This document shows positions 26,001 to 38,700 of a DNA stretch of 64,000 nt, piece after piece. The stretch is taken from assembly GCF_037038585.1 (NCBI RefSeq), contig NC_092525.1, positions 24,014,867-24,078,866 of the forward strand, given 5' to 3'. This DNA comes from Patagioenas fasciata. Its lineage: Eukaryota; Chordata; Aves; Columbiformes; Columbidae. The notes beneath the pieces were generated by a model that had not been told where the DNA came from, searched no databases, and saw only the letters and a list, made by a program, of their open reading frames with translations. Numbering within the stretch: position 1 is the first letter of the stretch; the number at the start of each line of letters is the position of its first letter. Position numbers and translations under genes: made by a program.

Positions 26001-29000
26001 GAAGTTCTCTCATTCAAATGCTTTAATTAACTTTTAACCTCCTGTTACTGTGCTCCCTCACCATCTTAAAGCTTTCCATTGAAGAGCAGTGTGGATGCCC
26101 TTCTCAAGGCTGATGAAGTGCTCTGCAGTATTCAATGTATAATAAAAGGAAGCACAAAGCAGCAGTGCCCTGCCAGACCCTGGTAGTTGTTCTGGGTGGA
26201 TGCAGCTGCATGCGTTCCTGATATTAATAACTGTATTTTTAGTTTCTCCTCAGAGGACTCCTCCCTCAGTTAGAAGATGGCCTTCTATTCCTGGATAAAA
26301 TAAGTACGTGTCCTCTGTGTGGCTTCCCTGTGAATTGATTTTGGACTGACAATAGGTGGGCCTGGTAGCTAGCATTTGAATAGCGAATGTCTTGCTTAAA
26401 ATGCATAAGATGGAGATGCATACATTCCTCTCTAATTGCAGGAAATTGCAAATTTGGGCAAAATTTGGAATGCAGCTGCTTGTATAATTACATCTTCTGT
26501 CAGTTGCTGTAGCTCAGCTTTACCACCCTTCTAAAATGTCTTCATAGTTTATGGCACACATAATGCCCCCATTAATATTACTTTGGGATCACCCCTTTCG
26601 TTTATTTGCCACCAATTCCAAAGGTCTAAGATTTTTTCCTTGTGCTGAACCAAGGATGAGTGTTAGAAATTAGTAATTGAGGTGAAATTTTGCTTTATCA
26701 GTTAAAATTATTGTTAAGCGCAAATAAATTATTTTTTTTTTAGTAAGAAATAGCCGTGCATGGACCTCAAATGAGTTTGATCTGCCTACAGCATCAGGCT
26801 TTGGATACGTGCAAACCTTTCCCTTTCATGTCCTTATGAAATACAAGGTATTAGGTTATGGAAAAGTTGTTTGGTTATTGGCAACCAAGTTTTGCTATCT
26901 GCTACTGGTCATTAAATGGCAGATAAGAGTAAGATACAGATCACAATTCAGAGCTTAATGAAATGTGTTGGCCCCACCCATAACCACCATCACAATTGGG
27001 AAATGGTTGAAAGGCTGGAAAGCATTACAGGAGGGGTAATAAAGAAAGGAGTTGATCTGTCTTTTTAAGAGGTGAGAAAAGTGTAATGTAACCAAGGCAA
27101 AGTTATAGCTAGATCATGTTTTACCACTCCTTAGACAGAAGTGGAGTTTTGAGGGTATAAGACTTCAGATGAAATATGGTATAAGACAACCTGGTAGCTG
27201 AGGTGGAACTCACTGAAAAAGGGGCATATATTTAGCCATAAATGTATTTCACTGCTGAGATAACACAGTGATAGGGGAGTTTCTTGACATGCTGGAGACT
27301 GTGTTCCAAAAACCAAAAGTATATGTTTCTAGAAGAGACCCCGTAGCTTACCAAAATGTAGTAGAACATTGCAGAAATTACTAGATGAGGTACTGTACGC
27401 TGTACTTTGCAGTAGGTTAGACTAATCAAACAGTTTATTATGACTTTAAATCTGTAAGTGCATAAGCATTGGTATTAAATGGGCTATTTCAGAAGAACAT
27501 CAAGTCTCTTTGTGTACAGTCGAGGATCTCACAAGAAGAAAGAAACCTCATTTACAAAGGACAGTGTGGGAAATGTTCAGCTATTAAAATAGAAAATGAT
27601 GGTTTCCAGCGTTTTTAACTGGTTACTCTTCAGTGTGTAGAAATTGCTACAGAAAATTAAAAACCTTGAAAGCTTACAGCAAAGAAGCTTGATTCAATGA
27701 GACAAGTGTTACAGAGCTTCAGTATTATCTCTGTAAGTTTCTTAGAGATTTGAAACTACATTTGGGCAAGTTACTGTAAGACATGAATTTGAAATTAGAG
27801 TAAGGTTCTCTTTTATAGTAAAACACCTGCTTACTCGGTGTTGTAGTGTTTCCAGAACAGGTGATTGCAGATATTGCTTTTGCTTTAACTTGGGTTTTTT
27901 TGTATAAGCAGAAAATATCTTTAGATGTTTCTCTGAAGGTTGGGGGGGTCTGATTTTCTTGGAAGTCACTGTTCAGCAAATGTTTGAGCTTCATAGGCCT
28001 TGCACAGTCCTGTCCCCCCTGCTCTGAATTTTTTCGCCAAAGCGGGAGCTGCAGGATTTGATTTTCCATCACTTACGGATTCTTGGCATCCCTTGAAATG
28101 GTGCCTTTCTCTGCTGCTCTGAGGCTGAATGGGTCGTTGTTTATAGCTGGGAAAGGAAAGCATTTGTTGTACGCTTAACGGTGATTGTTCAAAAAAAAAG
28201 GGGACAAACATTTTTGTTAAAGGAAACTGGCCTCCTAGCCAAATTATTGTTTGTTTATTGTTAAAGCAGTGTAAAGCCCCTACCCTACTTATGCATGAAA
28301 ATGGCTTTATTTTTATGCCTTTGGACAGTTCTTGCTGTCTCTAATGATGCTCGAGGCAAACTCCTTGGGCATCTTCTTTCAGAGGCAGACCTTGGTGCAT
28401 GATTTTCAGCGCAGCTCTGTGTGCAGCAAGGTGCAGAAAGCGGATTGTACAGCCAGGGGATTCTTGTATAGAAACACAAAGAGGTTTTGGGTGGGAATTG
28501 TCGAATCCCTGTGACTATTTTTATTGCGTTCCACTTCTATTTAATACTTACAGATCTTTCTACTATGCTTATAGTGGACTCTGCTCTTCCCTCTTCTATG
28601 TTATCAACACTTTTGCTTATTATTTCCTTTTGCTCTCTTTCCTTTTGTACTGGGTGCTCGTTTTTTTCAGTGCTGACAAGGAGGGCTTTCTGAAAAGAAG
28701 TCTGAAAATCCTTCTCTATCCTGTTTTCTGTATCCCAGATAGACTGTCAGCTGGGATTGCAGTTCTGCAAGGTTTTTTTCAGGGGGTGGAAGGGGATGGT
28801 GGTAGAAGAAACACTAAATATAAGCTGTAAGACAGCAAAAAGTATAAATACTGAAAATTTGTAAAGTGTTATTCAGGCTTGTGCTAATTAAAGGCAGGTG
28901 TTGGCAAGGTTCAGTCCTTGGACTGATCTGGAGTCCAGTCTGGAAACTGAAAGCTCCTAAACTAGCCTTAATTTGCAATGCCTGGTTTCCAGCGCTCGGC

Positions 29001-30739
29001 TGTCAGGATTTCCGTGCGGCATCCTTGCTGGCGGTCTTGGAGCGATGCCAATACCTCTGTGCTTATCCCACTTTCATATTTTCCTTATAGAACTTTGTAA
29101 CTGGCGTTTGTCTGTTGAATGATGGTCTGCTCAGTGTAGATGGGAAACTGAGGGCTCTGGGCAGCTCCTCAACCTGAGGAAGCCTCTTGGTGTCTGTGTT
29201 TGGGATATTTTGATGTGCTGGGACTGTTCGGGGCCGGGCAGGGCTGTGCACCAGCTGGCCTGGCACGTCTTTTCTGTTTCTGTAGTCTGACCCATCATTA
29301 ATCATATATTTCCAAGCATGTAGTATTTAACTTTTCAACTCCCCAGGTACAGGGGACCATCTTAGACGTGCTAGGTTCAAAACAAAGCTTGGAAATGAGC
29401 TTCCTTAAGGAATAAAAAATTCTGCAAGTCAAATGGTGTTTGGTGTTTTCAGAGAAACTATGAAAAGTGTTTGGTGATTATGCCCTGATAGCAAATGCGG
29501 TATGACTTGGTGGCTTGGATATTGCATCCATTAATATTTCCTCATTTCCTTTCACTCCTCAATGCAAAAAGACAAGATCTGAGATTTTTCTGTTTGCTCC
29601 TTTAGACTCGGAGCACAAAGGAGCAGGTTGCACTGTGTTTTCCATTGCGGTTTGTAGTACCTGAACAGAATGGCAAGAATAATTAATATTTCATGCCATA
29701 TGCATAGGGAGCCTTATCCCTATTCATAAGAGAAATACAAGAGAGAATGAGTGGACAGGTAGGACTAGAGGCAGAAAATGTACAATTTCTAGGCTTGTGC
29801 AGTTTGTTTTTCTGAACAACACTGTTATTATAGCCATTTCGGCAAAACTCCTTGAATGATTTGAAGAGATTGTGATTTAAAAATAATGGCACGATTCTGG
29901 TCTTTATCATCCACTTCAAAAGGAGCACCAACAATTTGCTTTGCTGCTCCCTCCTCAAAGCCGGCAACAATGTGATCACAAAATGGAAATGTTCCTGTGC
30001 CTCTCCCCACTCCTGTCCTCAAAACAGGTGTTTGGAGCTTTAATTGCTGTTGCATTTTAAAGCTCATCTCTATCCAGTTAGTGTCTTCCTTCAAGTGTGT
30101 AACTTAGAGGCAGAGTGTTCCTTTGCTTTCCGAGGCTGTCGGGTTGCCACGTGAAGTTTTAACAAGCTGAAGTGTTGACTTCCAGCATTTGGAAGATTGT
30201 CACTTTCATTAGGTCGTTACTGGAAGTTATTTAAATGATGGGACGTGGTTATCTGAATCCCTTAGCATCTCTTTGGGATGTCTTGCATGTTGGTAAAATT
30301 CTCTCCAAATAAGTTCACATCCAGCTTGCTGCCTAGCAGAAAAAGAACCATTTTGTGCATCGTTTTTACTGCACTTCTCATTAGCGAGCTGTTAAAAATA
30401 GGAGACAGATCAGCTTCTTGGGGATGTTTCTGAGACACAAAGCTCTGGGAAGCTCATTACCAGCAAGGTGCAGGCAAATGAAAGGGAGCTGAGCAACCCA
30501 CAACGGTAATTGTGAAGGGCTGGAAGCTCTCCTCTTTGAGGAGACATCAAACAAGCTACATGTGTAGGTCATCTAAGCAGCTGGTAGAAGCAGACCTCCA
30601 CAGGATGGGCGGCTGAAAGACTGGGACTGTCCACATGGCAAATTAGCACAGGTCCAGAGGAGCTGAATCTGGGTGTTACTGTTCTGGCCTCAAAACAGTG
30701 GAACGTGCTGGAAGGCAGCTTATTTAAACTGTGCGGCAC

Positions 30740-30850
30740 ATTACCTCTTCCATGATTTGCCTGCTGAACTCATTGCTATAAAATTTATTCAAAGCCAGAA
30801 AATTCCTGGGACTGAAAGCAGCTGAGATAACTGTCTGGATGAAAGGGACA
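30740..30850 (+). mobile_element. Short relic resembling old CR1 3' region
   Basis: CTGCTGAACTCATTGCTATA followed by AAAATTTATTCAAAGCCAGAAAATTCC and a CTGGATGAAAGGGAC block resembles the 'ggaactcattgccacaagat...aggccaa...ggattc' stretch of the older CR1 lineage. It is very diverged and short, and could be chance. Confidence 0.3.
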
Positions 30851-33800
30851 GCCAGGGGCACGTTAGGGCAGAAGATATTTCAGAGAAGGTAGGGGTGAGG
30901 AAGCGCCACGGAATTAATCACGTGTGTTTGCAGGCTTGAGGTCTCTCCAGTGCCCAAGTTAATCCCCCATGGTGGGGATGGAGCCCAGGTACCTGCTCAG
31001 CCTGGTTTTGGGACGTGCCTCACCTCAGGCCCCTTTTCAGCTCTGCACTGGGCACACACTTCTCTGATTTATCTTGGCCATTCTCCTCAATCGGGCCTCA
31101 GCCTGAAGGTTTTTGGAAATGCAGCATCACTCATGGCACTGTCTCTGTGGAGATGGGAATTCCTTTTTATGCTTGATGGATGTCCTGCCTGACTTAATTC
31201 CTGTGCTGACTTAATGTCTGTCACTTCAGTCCCTTTTCAGTCTGTGGCCTGAGATGCAATACTGCTGTCTCCAACTACCCTAGCTCCTTGGCTTCTCCTT
31301 AGAACATGACAATTATTATAGTTGTCCCTTAGCTTTTAGTTTTTAATAGCTTTTGGAAGCACGGTGGCTCTGAGTGACTGCGCTGTTGTGAACAGCTACG
31401 GGGCCCATGCTCACCCCAGAGCGGGATCTCTGTCGGTTTGAAGATGCTTTCCTCAAAATGCGCCAGGTCCCCTTGGGATGAGGTTGGTTCTGCAGAAATG
31501 GAAACGATTACTATCATGTTGTATTTACTCGGAGCGGGTGTGCAGCAGTTGTCAGCCAGCGCTGCGCACCTAACTGGGAATTCAAATTCCAGCTGGTAGA
31601 TTGAGACTGAAAGGCAGAGCTGTGGGAAGGAGACAGGCAGGCACAAAATGCTGAGGCTCCTAATCTTTTACAATATGTTTGTTTAATACAAAGTGGTCTG
31701 CTGAGATTGTTTTGCAGTGTAGAATAATCATTGTGTGCTGACTAATGGGAGACAGCAAGCTGTTAAAGAGCATCAATTAACCATACAGGAGGAGATATTG
31801 AGTATTTTCACAAGCGTTCAGGATGTGAAGAGTAAATAATATTACTTGAAGGGAACCCTCAGAGATTTTTAGCTGTTGAAACCTACAAACCGCAACGAGA
31901 GTATCTGTGGACATAAACATATACATTACAAGGAAGAACAGTGCAAAATAGAAGTGGAGGTAGCTTTCCAACTCCAGATTGAGCTGATACAAAATAAATA
32001 GTGCTTTCCTAAACTTGTTCTCTTATTTCATGTTCATTATCTTGAAAATTTCCCTTGGTAAATTTATCTAATGCTGTCCCAGGAAATATTGGTCCTCTTT
32101 ACAGAGTGTAATGTGTGCAATGCCCTTCTGATACCGGGATGTCAGCATTTGTTATACTTCTGCTCCCCTGACTGCCTCACTGTAAGGCTGTTGTCCTCGT
32201 CCTTACACCTGCTCCTGTACAGTAATTCCTGTTCCTGCTGCTGTGAGTTAGAACTCAGTGCACTTAGTGCTGAGGGTAACGTGCTCATCCACCGTGTGCC
32301 TCGCATACTGGATAATAAAATTCTCCAGTTTTGGCTGGTGGATGTACAAAAACCTATGTTTCATTAGGAGCCCTTTTATATAGCATTTCTAGTATTCTGC
32401 CTGAGTTTAATGCAAAAAATAAATAGCGTTTTGTGGGCTCTGTTTGCTGAGTGATTTTGTTCTTTGTAAGTAACAGGAAATTTTTCCCATCCTGGATTCC
32501 AGTGTTAAATCCACTTTACACGAACATCATTTTCCATTTATTCATTGGCAGTGAGGAGACTAGATGACATTGAATTTATTTTTTCAGTTGTGTTTCTTCT
32601 AAAGTGGTGTTAGAGAATTAGACCTTAGATATTATTTTAGCCAACAGCAAGAGGTGTTCTTGGGGATTATGATAAAAAATGAACCCTTGATTCTTGGACA
32701 AGGGCAATGATAGACTTCTTGGCTTCAGCTCTCTGTTCAAATCCCTTAATCAACACAGGTCACCTTTAACAGATGCTTCTGCATCGATAAAGCCTTTAAG
32801 ATGTTACAAAGAATTCGGAGAAATTTACTTCTTTTCTGATTTGATTTTTTTTACACACTTTTGAGTAGGAGAGTGGGAGAATAACACATCAGAAGACTAG
32901 GGAGAGGATTAATTACTTGGCTGACAACTCATGAAGATATTCTGATGAAAGCCTTGGGATGAGTGAGTGAAGCCCTGGTGAAGTTGGTGTCAGTGGGGAA
33001 GTGTAACTGTGATCCCCCATGCCTGCAGTGTTTGGCACTGTAAGGTAATGAAGTCTGATCCCCTGTATGTCATAAGCATCCAAATTTGTTTCAGTAGGGA
33101 AACCTCCCTACAGATCTATGGAAAAAATCATTTGCCTGCAGATCTGGCAGCTGGTTTGACCCTGAGCATTTGTAGCTTGGCAGTGGCAAAGGCGGGGGGA
33201 GCTTTGCTACGGTGGGACTCTTGTCCTCACAGCTGGTGCTGCTTTGAGCTCTGACTGATCTCTAGTGCTTCAGAGAGATGCTGAAATATCCTTGACTTTA
33301 CAGGGAGCTTGTCAAAGCCCTAATGTGTGAGATACCAGTATCTTAATGTAGATCCGCAGATTTAAAGCCCCAAGGAGTTGTTCAGCTTCACCCGTGGCCA
33401 GGGAAGGGAGGGCCTGCTGAGTGGTTTCAAGGCCGGAAGGGGGTATCATTAGCACTGAGCTTGACCTGAGCTGAGCTTTGGCCAAAGGATTCATCCCTGG
33501 AGCTGCAATGAAGCATTTCATGGTTCATTATCCTCACAGTAGGAAACGATGTCTTACTCTGAAGCTGAATATCTAACTCAAATTTTCATCCATTTGATCT
33601 TCTTACGGCTTTGTCAGCGAAGTCTGGTCTCTCACCACTTCCTTTTTCACGTTCTTTTAGGATCTAAAATGAATTACATATCTGTCTCCATGAATGAAAT
33701 TGTTTGAGCTCTCGAAGTTTCATACTATAAGGTTTGTTTTCCAGGCTGCGAGTCATTGGGTGACCTGTCTTTGAATCCCACTCCCTGTTTCCCTGTGTTT

Positions 33801-34773
33801 TTTTGAAGTGTGAACTCCAGAACTGTGCACGAGTTCAAGGAGAGCTCTGGGATTTGTACAGGTTGCAGAGGCAGCAGCGCTTTTCTGAAGCTTTGCTGCT
33901 TTTTGGCTGAGCTGATTTGGCAGCTTGTTGCCGTAGCAGAAACAGAAAATGCCATTGGATCAAAACCCATTTCCCCGAAGGCCTTAGCAGGGCACCTATT
34001 CCTATGGAGGTGTCCCCACTGGCAGCCACATTTTGAGATGAGTCACTGAATTCATGTTTAATCCACTAGTAAAATTGCCATGGCAGTTACCATCTTGCAA
34101 GTTCTTCAGATTAAATGGTTAGAGAACATTAAATCAAATGCTTTGGAGAAATCCCAGTATATACAATTGCTTTTATCATCCAGTCGGTGGTTCTGTCACA
34201 AGAAAAGCTTTTGTTTTATTGGGCCTGTCCTCAGTGGAAGCGGTCTTAGCCTCTGCTTCTTCATTTTTGCTCCATTATTTTCCTTTTTCTATTTGTTACC
34301 CCATAATGAGAACTGAGAATTAAGGAATTTCTAGCTTACAGTTGGCATCTCTACTTTTTAGCATTGCCAAGCACAGAAAGCATTTGCAAACTGAAATAAT
34401 CCTGTTACTCGTGAGGAAATTAATCTGTTATGACAACGTGGTGGCTTAAAGCACAAGGGTGATGAAGGTCACTCTGCTGAGTGACACAGACTTTGTTTTA
34501 CTCTGAAGTCAAGGCAGCCGCTCCTCATGAGAGGGGAGTGTGCAGAGCCCGCTTCTCTGTCAGCAGGGGAGGGGCTGGCAGACTGTGAATCTGCAAACAA
34601 ACCAATACAGGCAGCTTCGTGGTCACTGAGGCTGCTACCTGACAGAAAGCACGTGTTAGCTTAATTCAGTTTTCACTGCCACGCACTTAGCCGATGCTCA
34701 CAGTCGGCTCTCTTGTTTGGTACATCCTAGTCCAATCATGATGTTTTTTTCCCCTTTTGTGTTCTCTCTATAG

Positions 34774-35133
34774 GTGAAAACAAGAGAAGAACAACTACAG
34801 AAGGAGGGATTCCCTGCCACTGCTAGAAAGATACAGGAAAGTGTTGAACTCAAACTGCAAGATCTTACATACCTTTGTGCTCCAAGAAAAAATAGAGCGC
34901 ACGGTTCATGCAGGCTGGTGTTGAGAAGCGAACATCCCGTCAGCAAAAGTGGCTGGGGTAGGTCTGTGTCCCAGGAGTCTGTTTCTGCTGCCAGCGCTGC
35001 TGAGGTGATCAGAGAGCTGCGGATGAGAGAGGCCAGCCTGGGGAGAGAGCTGAAGCAGCTGCGGGAGGAGTGCAGGCAGAGGCTGGATCAAATTGCAGAA
35101 GGGCTGGATGGAGTGATTTGCGTCAGCCCTTGA
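34774..35133 (+). CDS. TEDC1: TEDC1 terminal exon (C-terminus and stop)
   Basis: A 360-nt segment with 119 codons and a TGA at 35131-35133, following a strong polypyrimidine tract and TATAG. It starts VKTREEQLQKEGF in phase 0. It has a helix around residues 18-34 (ATARKIQESVELKLQDLTY), a basic loop (APRKNRAHG), a CRLVLRSEH strand, a serine-rich linker (residues 58-73), and a C-terminal helix starting AAEVIRELRMREASLGREL. Conserved landmarks follow (REECRQRLDQIAEGL) before a short hydrophobic tail, GVICVSP. Human TEDC1 as recalled ends in the same order: YRLVRR, AAEVVAALRSQEA, QCRQELARLAGAL, then a hydrophobic I-W-I-P tail. This close match in order and spacing is the strongest evidence for the gene name. 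It is a scaffold or assembly subunit at the centriole, not an enzyme. Confidence 0.93.
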   Translation: MKTREEQLQKEGFPATARKIQESVELKLQDLTYLCAPRKNRAHGSCRLVLRSEHPVSKSGWGRSVSQESVSAASAAEVIRELRMREASLGRELKQLREECRQRLDQIAEGLDGVICVSP

Positions 35134-35712
35134 AGGGATAAAGCTGGACTGAGAAAAGCAAAAGGGTAGACTGACTTGATTGGAAGACACTGTGCAGCTC
35201 GGTGTGGGGGACTGCAAGGTGAGGAACCAAATGTAATGTCTAATTTTTAAGCCTGGGAATCATAACTTGTTACTGCTTTGCGACTTGCACTGGGGCCATA
35301 ACCTTAGTGGTTCTCTCTGCAGCCCCTTTACTGCTAACCTTGCCAATTAAATTCCGCAGCAGGCCTTTGTGGCAGTGTGCATATGTCTCCCTTTTATCTT
35401 CTGGATTTCTAGTTGTTCTGCCAAGCACTGGGCTCTTTTACAGTGCTCAGCTGCTAGGCATGGCATACATTGAGGCTGCACGTTGAAGTACTAATTGCAT
35501 TCAATATTTGCCAGGAAGTGGAAGAGTTCATTAGTCAGAAAAATCCAGGTATTGGAGAACATGCAAAGTACCGAGGCTTAGAGAGACTGGAAATGTTCAA
35601 GAAAGTGTACTGTTTTAATTCAGCTGGTTTGCATATTTGTGGCAGCTATAATGCAGTCACTATAAGGAAAAACAAATGCCTAATAATAAATAAAGCAGCA
35701 CACTGATTTCAT
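35134..35712 (+). other. TEDC1: Probable TEDC1 3' UTR
   Basis: Sequence after the TGA with no further coding signal. An isolated ATTAAA lies at 35346-35351 and a much better overlapping AATAAATAAA at 35685-35694. A CACTGATT sequence follows soon after, so cleavage near 35.71 kb is plausible. The open frame inside (35470-35706) is short, contains the poly(A) signal and is not considered coding. Confidence 0.6.
35685..35694 (+). terminator. TEDC1: Overlapping poly(A) signals
   Basis: AATAAATAAA contains two canonical AATAAA hexamers, 552 and 556 bases after the TEDC1 stop. This is the first strong signal on the plus strand after the coding end. A weaker ATTAAA lies upstream at 35346. Confidence 0.6.
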
Positions 35713-38700
35713 TTACCGGTGTGATGCACTTGAAGTAATTGGGTTCTCAAAGAGAACAAACTAGAAACCCATTCTGTCGAGTTATGAGTCACAATGAGAT
35801 AACTTATGGATCTGCTATAGGACATTTCTGTAAAATAGAAATATGACCTTTACCTCCAATCTGGAGGAGTCTCCAAGCTCTGTCTCTGGAGACTTCTTCA
35901 CCGGGAACATGCAAATATTTTTCACTTGGCATTCATTTCCTACCCTTTTCTGTTTTACTTTCACCAAGAAATATTTTGATATTCTAGTTGTACACGTTCA
36001 GGAATAAATAAATTGGAAAAAAAACAGTTTGCTTTTCGTTTGTGAATTACAATGAGCAATGGGTTTTCCTCTGTCTGGATTTCTGCCTGCTACCCCAGCT
36101 CGGTGGTGTTGCTGATTACCAGCTGCTCTTGGCTCACTGGGCACCAAACGTGGGGAACATTTCGGGACCTCTGTCTGGGCATCAGTGCCATCGCTGCTCT
36201 GCAGGGACACCCTGTGCAGGTGGGAGTGGGTGGATGAGGCTCAGGTCTCCTGGTTTCTGCTGCACCAAGAAAACTTCAGATGCTTCCAGCCCCTGCACAT
36301 CTGCACCACTCATGTTGGTTCTCCTGCAGTTTTTGTGGAAGAGAATGGCAATGAAGACATCGGTGCAGAGCCCCACGGGGAGGGCTGATTGCCCTGGTTT
36401 CAGCCAGTTGAACGCAATGTTGCTCATAGGCCAGAGGTATAGAAACTCAGTTTAACATGGACCAAGTTTCGGGCAGCCTTTCCTCTGCGTGGACCTGGTG
36501 GCTTGTCCAAGGTAGGTGCAGGGTGCCAAGTACTGTGCTGCTTCAAGCTGGTACAACTTGGGGAGGGTGTTGGCTCTGTTGCTGAAATTCAACACCCAAG
36601 AGGATTTATTCAGACACAAGTACCACAGAAAATTAATCATGAATGGGAAAGAAACAGTATATCCTAGAGCTAACAAGAGTGGCAGCACCAGCCTGTCTCT
36701 CTGAGCATTTTATATCCTCCTTCAGCTTTTATACAAGGCAGTTTTATACTGCACTGCATTTAGGTGTAGAACTTTGCCATCAAAAGATCCTTTGTTCTCC
36801 TGGGATTTTCAGCAGGGTGGACAAATATACTTGAGCATGGTGAGAGCGCTCAGATTCAAGTGCGGGTCTAGCTCATGCCTTGCTGTGGATTATAAGGGCT
36901 GGCTTAATGCTGTATACCATGATGTATTATGCTGCTGTCCACTTAAATTGACAGCAGTCACTCATGGGGTGACTTATTTCCTGGATTCAGATATTTGTCA
37001 CTGTGCAGTATGTAGTACCACATGCTTCAGTGTTCCTCCAAGCATCCCATTCCAGCAGAGACCAAACCGGCAGCACCTTTCCCCTGCTTGGCCCTGAGGA
37101 ATTATTTTTCTCTCTGGTGGAACATAAGATGACGGTGCTCAGTATGTCTGTATATACGTGTGTGTGTGATGTATAGAAGTGCTGTCAGTGAACGGCAGGC
37201 AGCTGTGTTCATTGCACAAACCATGGTGCCGAGGGGGCTGTACGGGAAGCTGTCGGGAGAGCCAGTGGGCTGGAGCTGCTTGTTGCAGCGTGTCCCTGGA
37301 AAGGGGCTGCAGCCGAAAGCGGCCCCCAAGCAGATCGCTGTTCCCTGTGGTGCCGCAGGGGCCTTCTGCGCTTCAGACCCCTTGTGCAAGGAGCACAGGC
37401 AAGTACGGCTTTAATTGTCTGGCACCAATTCCCTACTGCCTTTTGTTTCAGGTACCAATTAGCAGTTTAAACTGGAGCAGATATTCTGCGGTCCCTGTTG
37501 AAGGTCAGCAGGGTGTTTTGAGCTGGCACTGGTTCTAAAACCAATACCTGCAGCCTCCTCTTTCCTTTGCCCATCAGCACCAGTGTGGAGAGCACAAAGC
37601 AGGAGGTACTTTGAGGGCTTGGTACTCTCATACACCAGGTTTTGAAGGGTGGTTTTCCTGTGAAGAAAGCTTTTAAAATAGCACAGCACCTCCTTGGGAG
37701 CTGGGCACAAAGGGACTGAGCTGTGGTCATGCCTTGGTGACCGGTCACAGCTTTTGATTGCTTTTGAGGCACAGCGATGCATCTGAAATACAACTGCTTT
37801 CTGGTCCTCGTGAGCTTGGCGAGGCATCATCTGTCTCTCGAGTACTGCCGTGAGATGCTGTGTGATAAACACCACTGAAAAGCTTAAGAAAATCAGCCCT
37901 GGATTAACACCAGCTGCAATGAGGGCTGGAAAGTGAACCGGGGGGTGACCACAGTCACACTTAATGGGATATAACCTGGGAACAAATCAGTGTCTGTCAC
38001 CTCATACCATTGCCATGGCATTTGAAGTGTTTTCCTTTCCTTGTTCAGGTCAATTTCTCTCACCCACCATCACAGCCCACTGGTTTTAAAGGCTGCAATG
38101 ACCTCAGTCACCCAGGCTTGGCTGCGCGTCAGCAGTTGGAGGTGCCGCAGGAGAGGAATGTCTGCACTGGGAGACGTGTGGCAACCAGCAACCAAATGAA
38201 TGGTTAGTGTCTGGCAGCTGCTGTGACAGGCAGGAGATGACTCAGGCGGCACATTGCATCCATGGGCTCAAGCACGCTTGGTAAATGTTAAGTATTACTT
38301 CACAGAAATTGCAGAGTGTTGTAAATAACTCACTTCAGGCTGCGAAGCAAAGATACAGGCTGTTAAACAGTTTGTCCTTTGCCATATCACCATGATTGTT
38401 GTACATTTCCTTGTGAAAGCAGGAATCTGCTCTAAAAGTGTTGATGGAGTTGAACAGAGAAGGGTGGGTATGGATGGGCTGGAGAAGCTGGGAGAGAGGG
38501 AGGGAGTTGTGTGCAACTGGTTGTTTAACTCAAGTGGTGGGGGAAGGCTGGTGGTGATGCTGCCCGAACATCTGTTTGTTTTTTTAAGAAACTACACCAG
38601 AAGTTCTCCCTGTTGGTGCATCCTGAAGGGAGTTAGTTTTGTTTGGGTTTGGATCCAGCATTTTCAGGTGATCTCAGGAAGACAGGAGCATATTAGAGTT

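Larger units (their letters stand above)
16433..34773 (+). other. TEDC1: TEDC1 intron, about 18.3 kb
   Basis: It starts with GTAAGG and ends with TTTTTCCCCTTTTGTGTTCTCTCTATAG. The flanking exons are both phase 0 and join HRKAAWCEK to VKTREEQL, as in the human order, so no coding exon appears to be missing inside. It contains several old CR1-like pieces (about 17.2-17.9, 18.8-20.0 and 30.7-30.85 kb), an AT-rich stretch near 18.0 kb, and a GC-richer patch near 19.0-19.2 kb. The rest is single-copy-looking, with no recognised gene on either strand. The minus-strand open frames at 18535-18963 and 25082-25594 carry no recognisable domain. Confidence 0.8.

Noticed and set aside
37160-37414. Plus-strand open frame with a cysteine-rich peptide, followed by CAG-GCAAGT
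   Set aside because: The donor-like site is GC-AAGT rather than GT, and the upstream acceptor is missing. The peptide is not recognisable.
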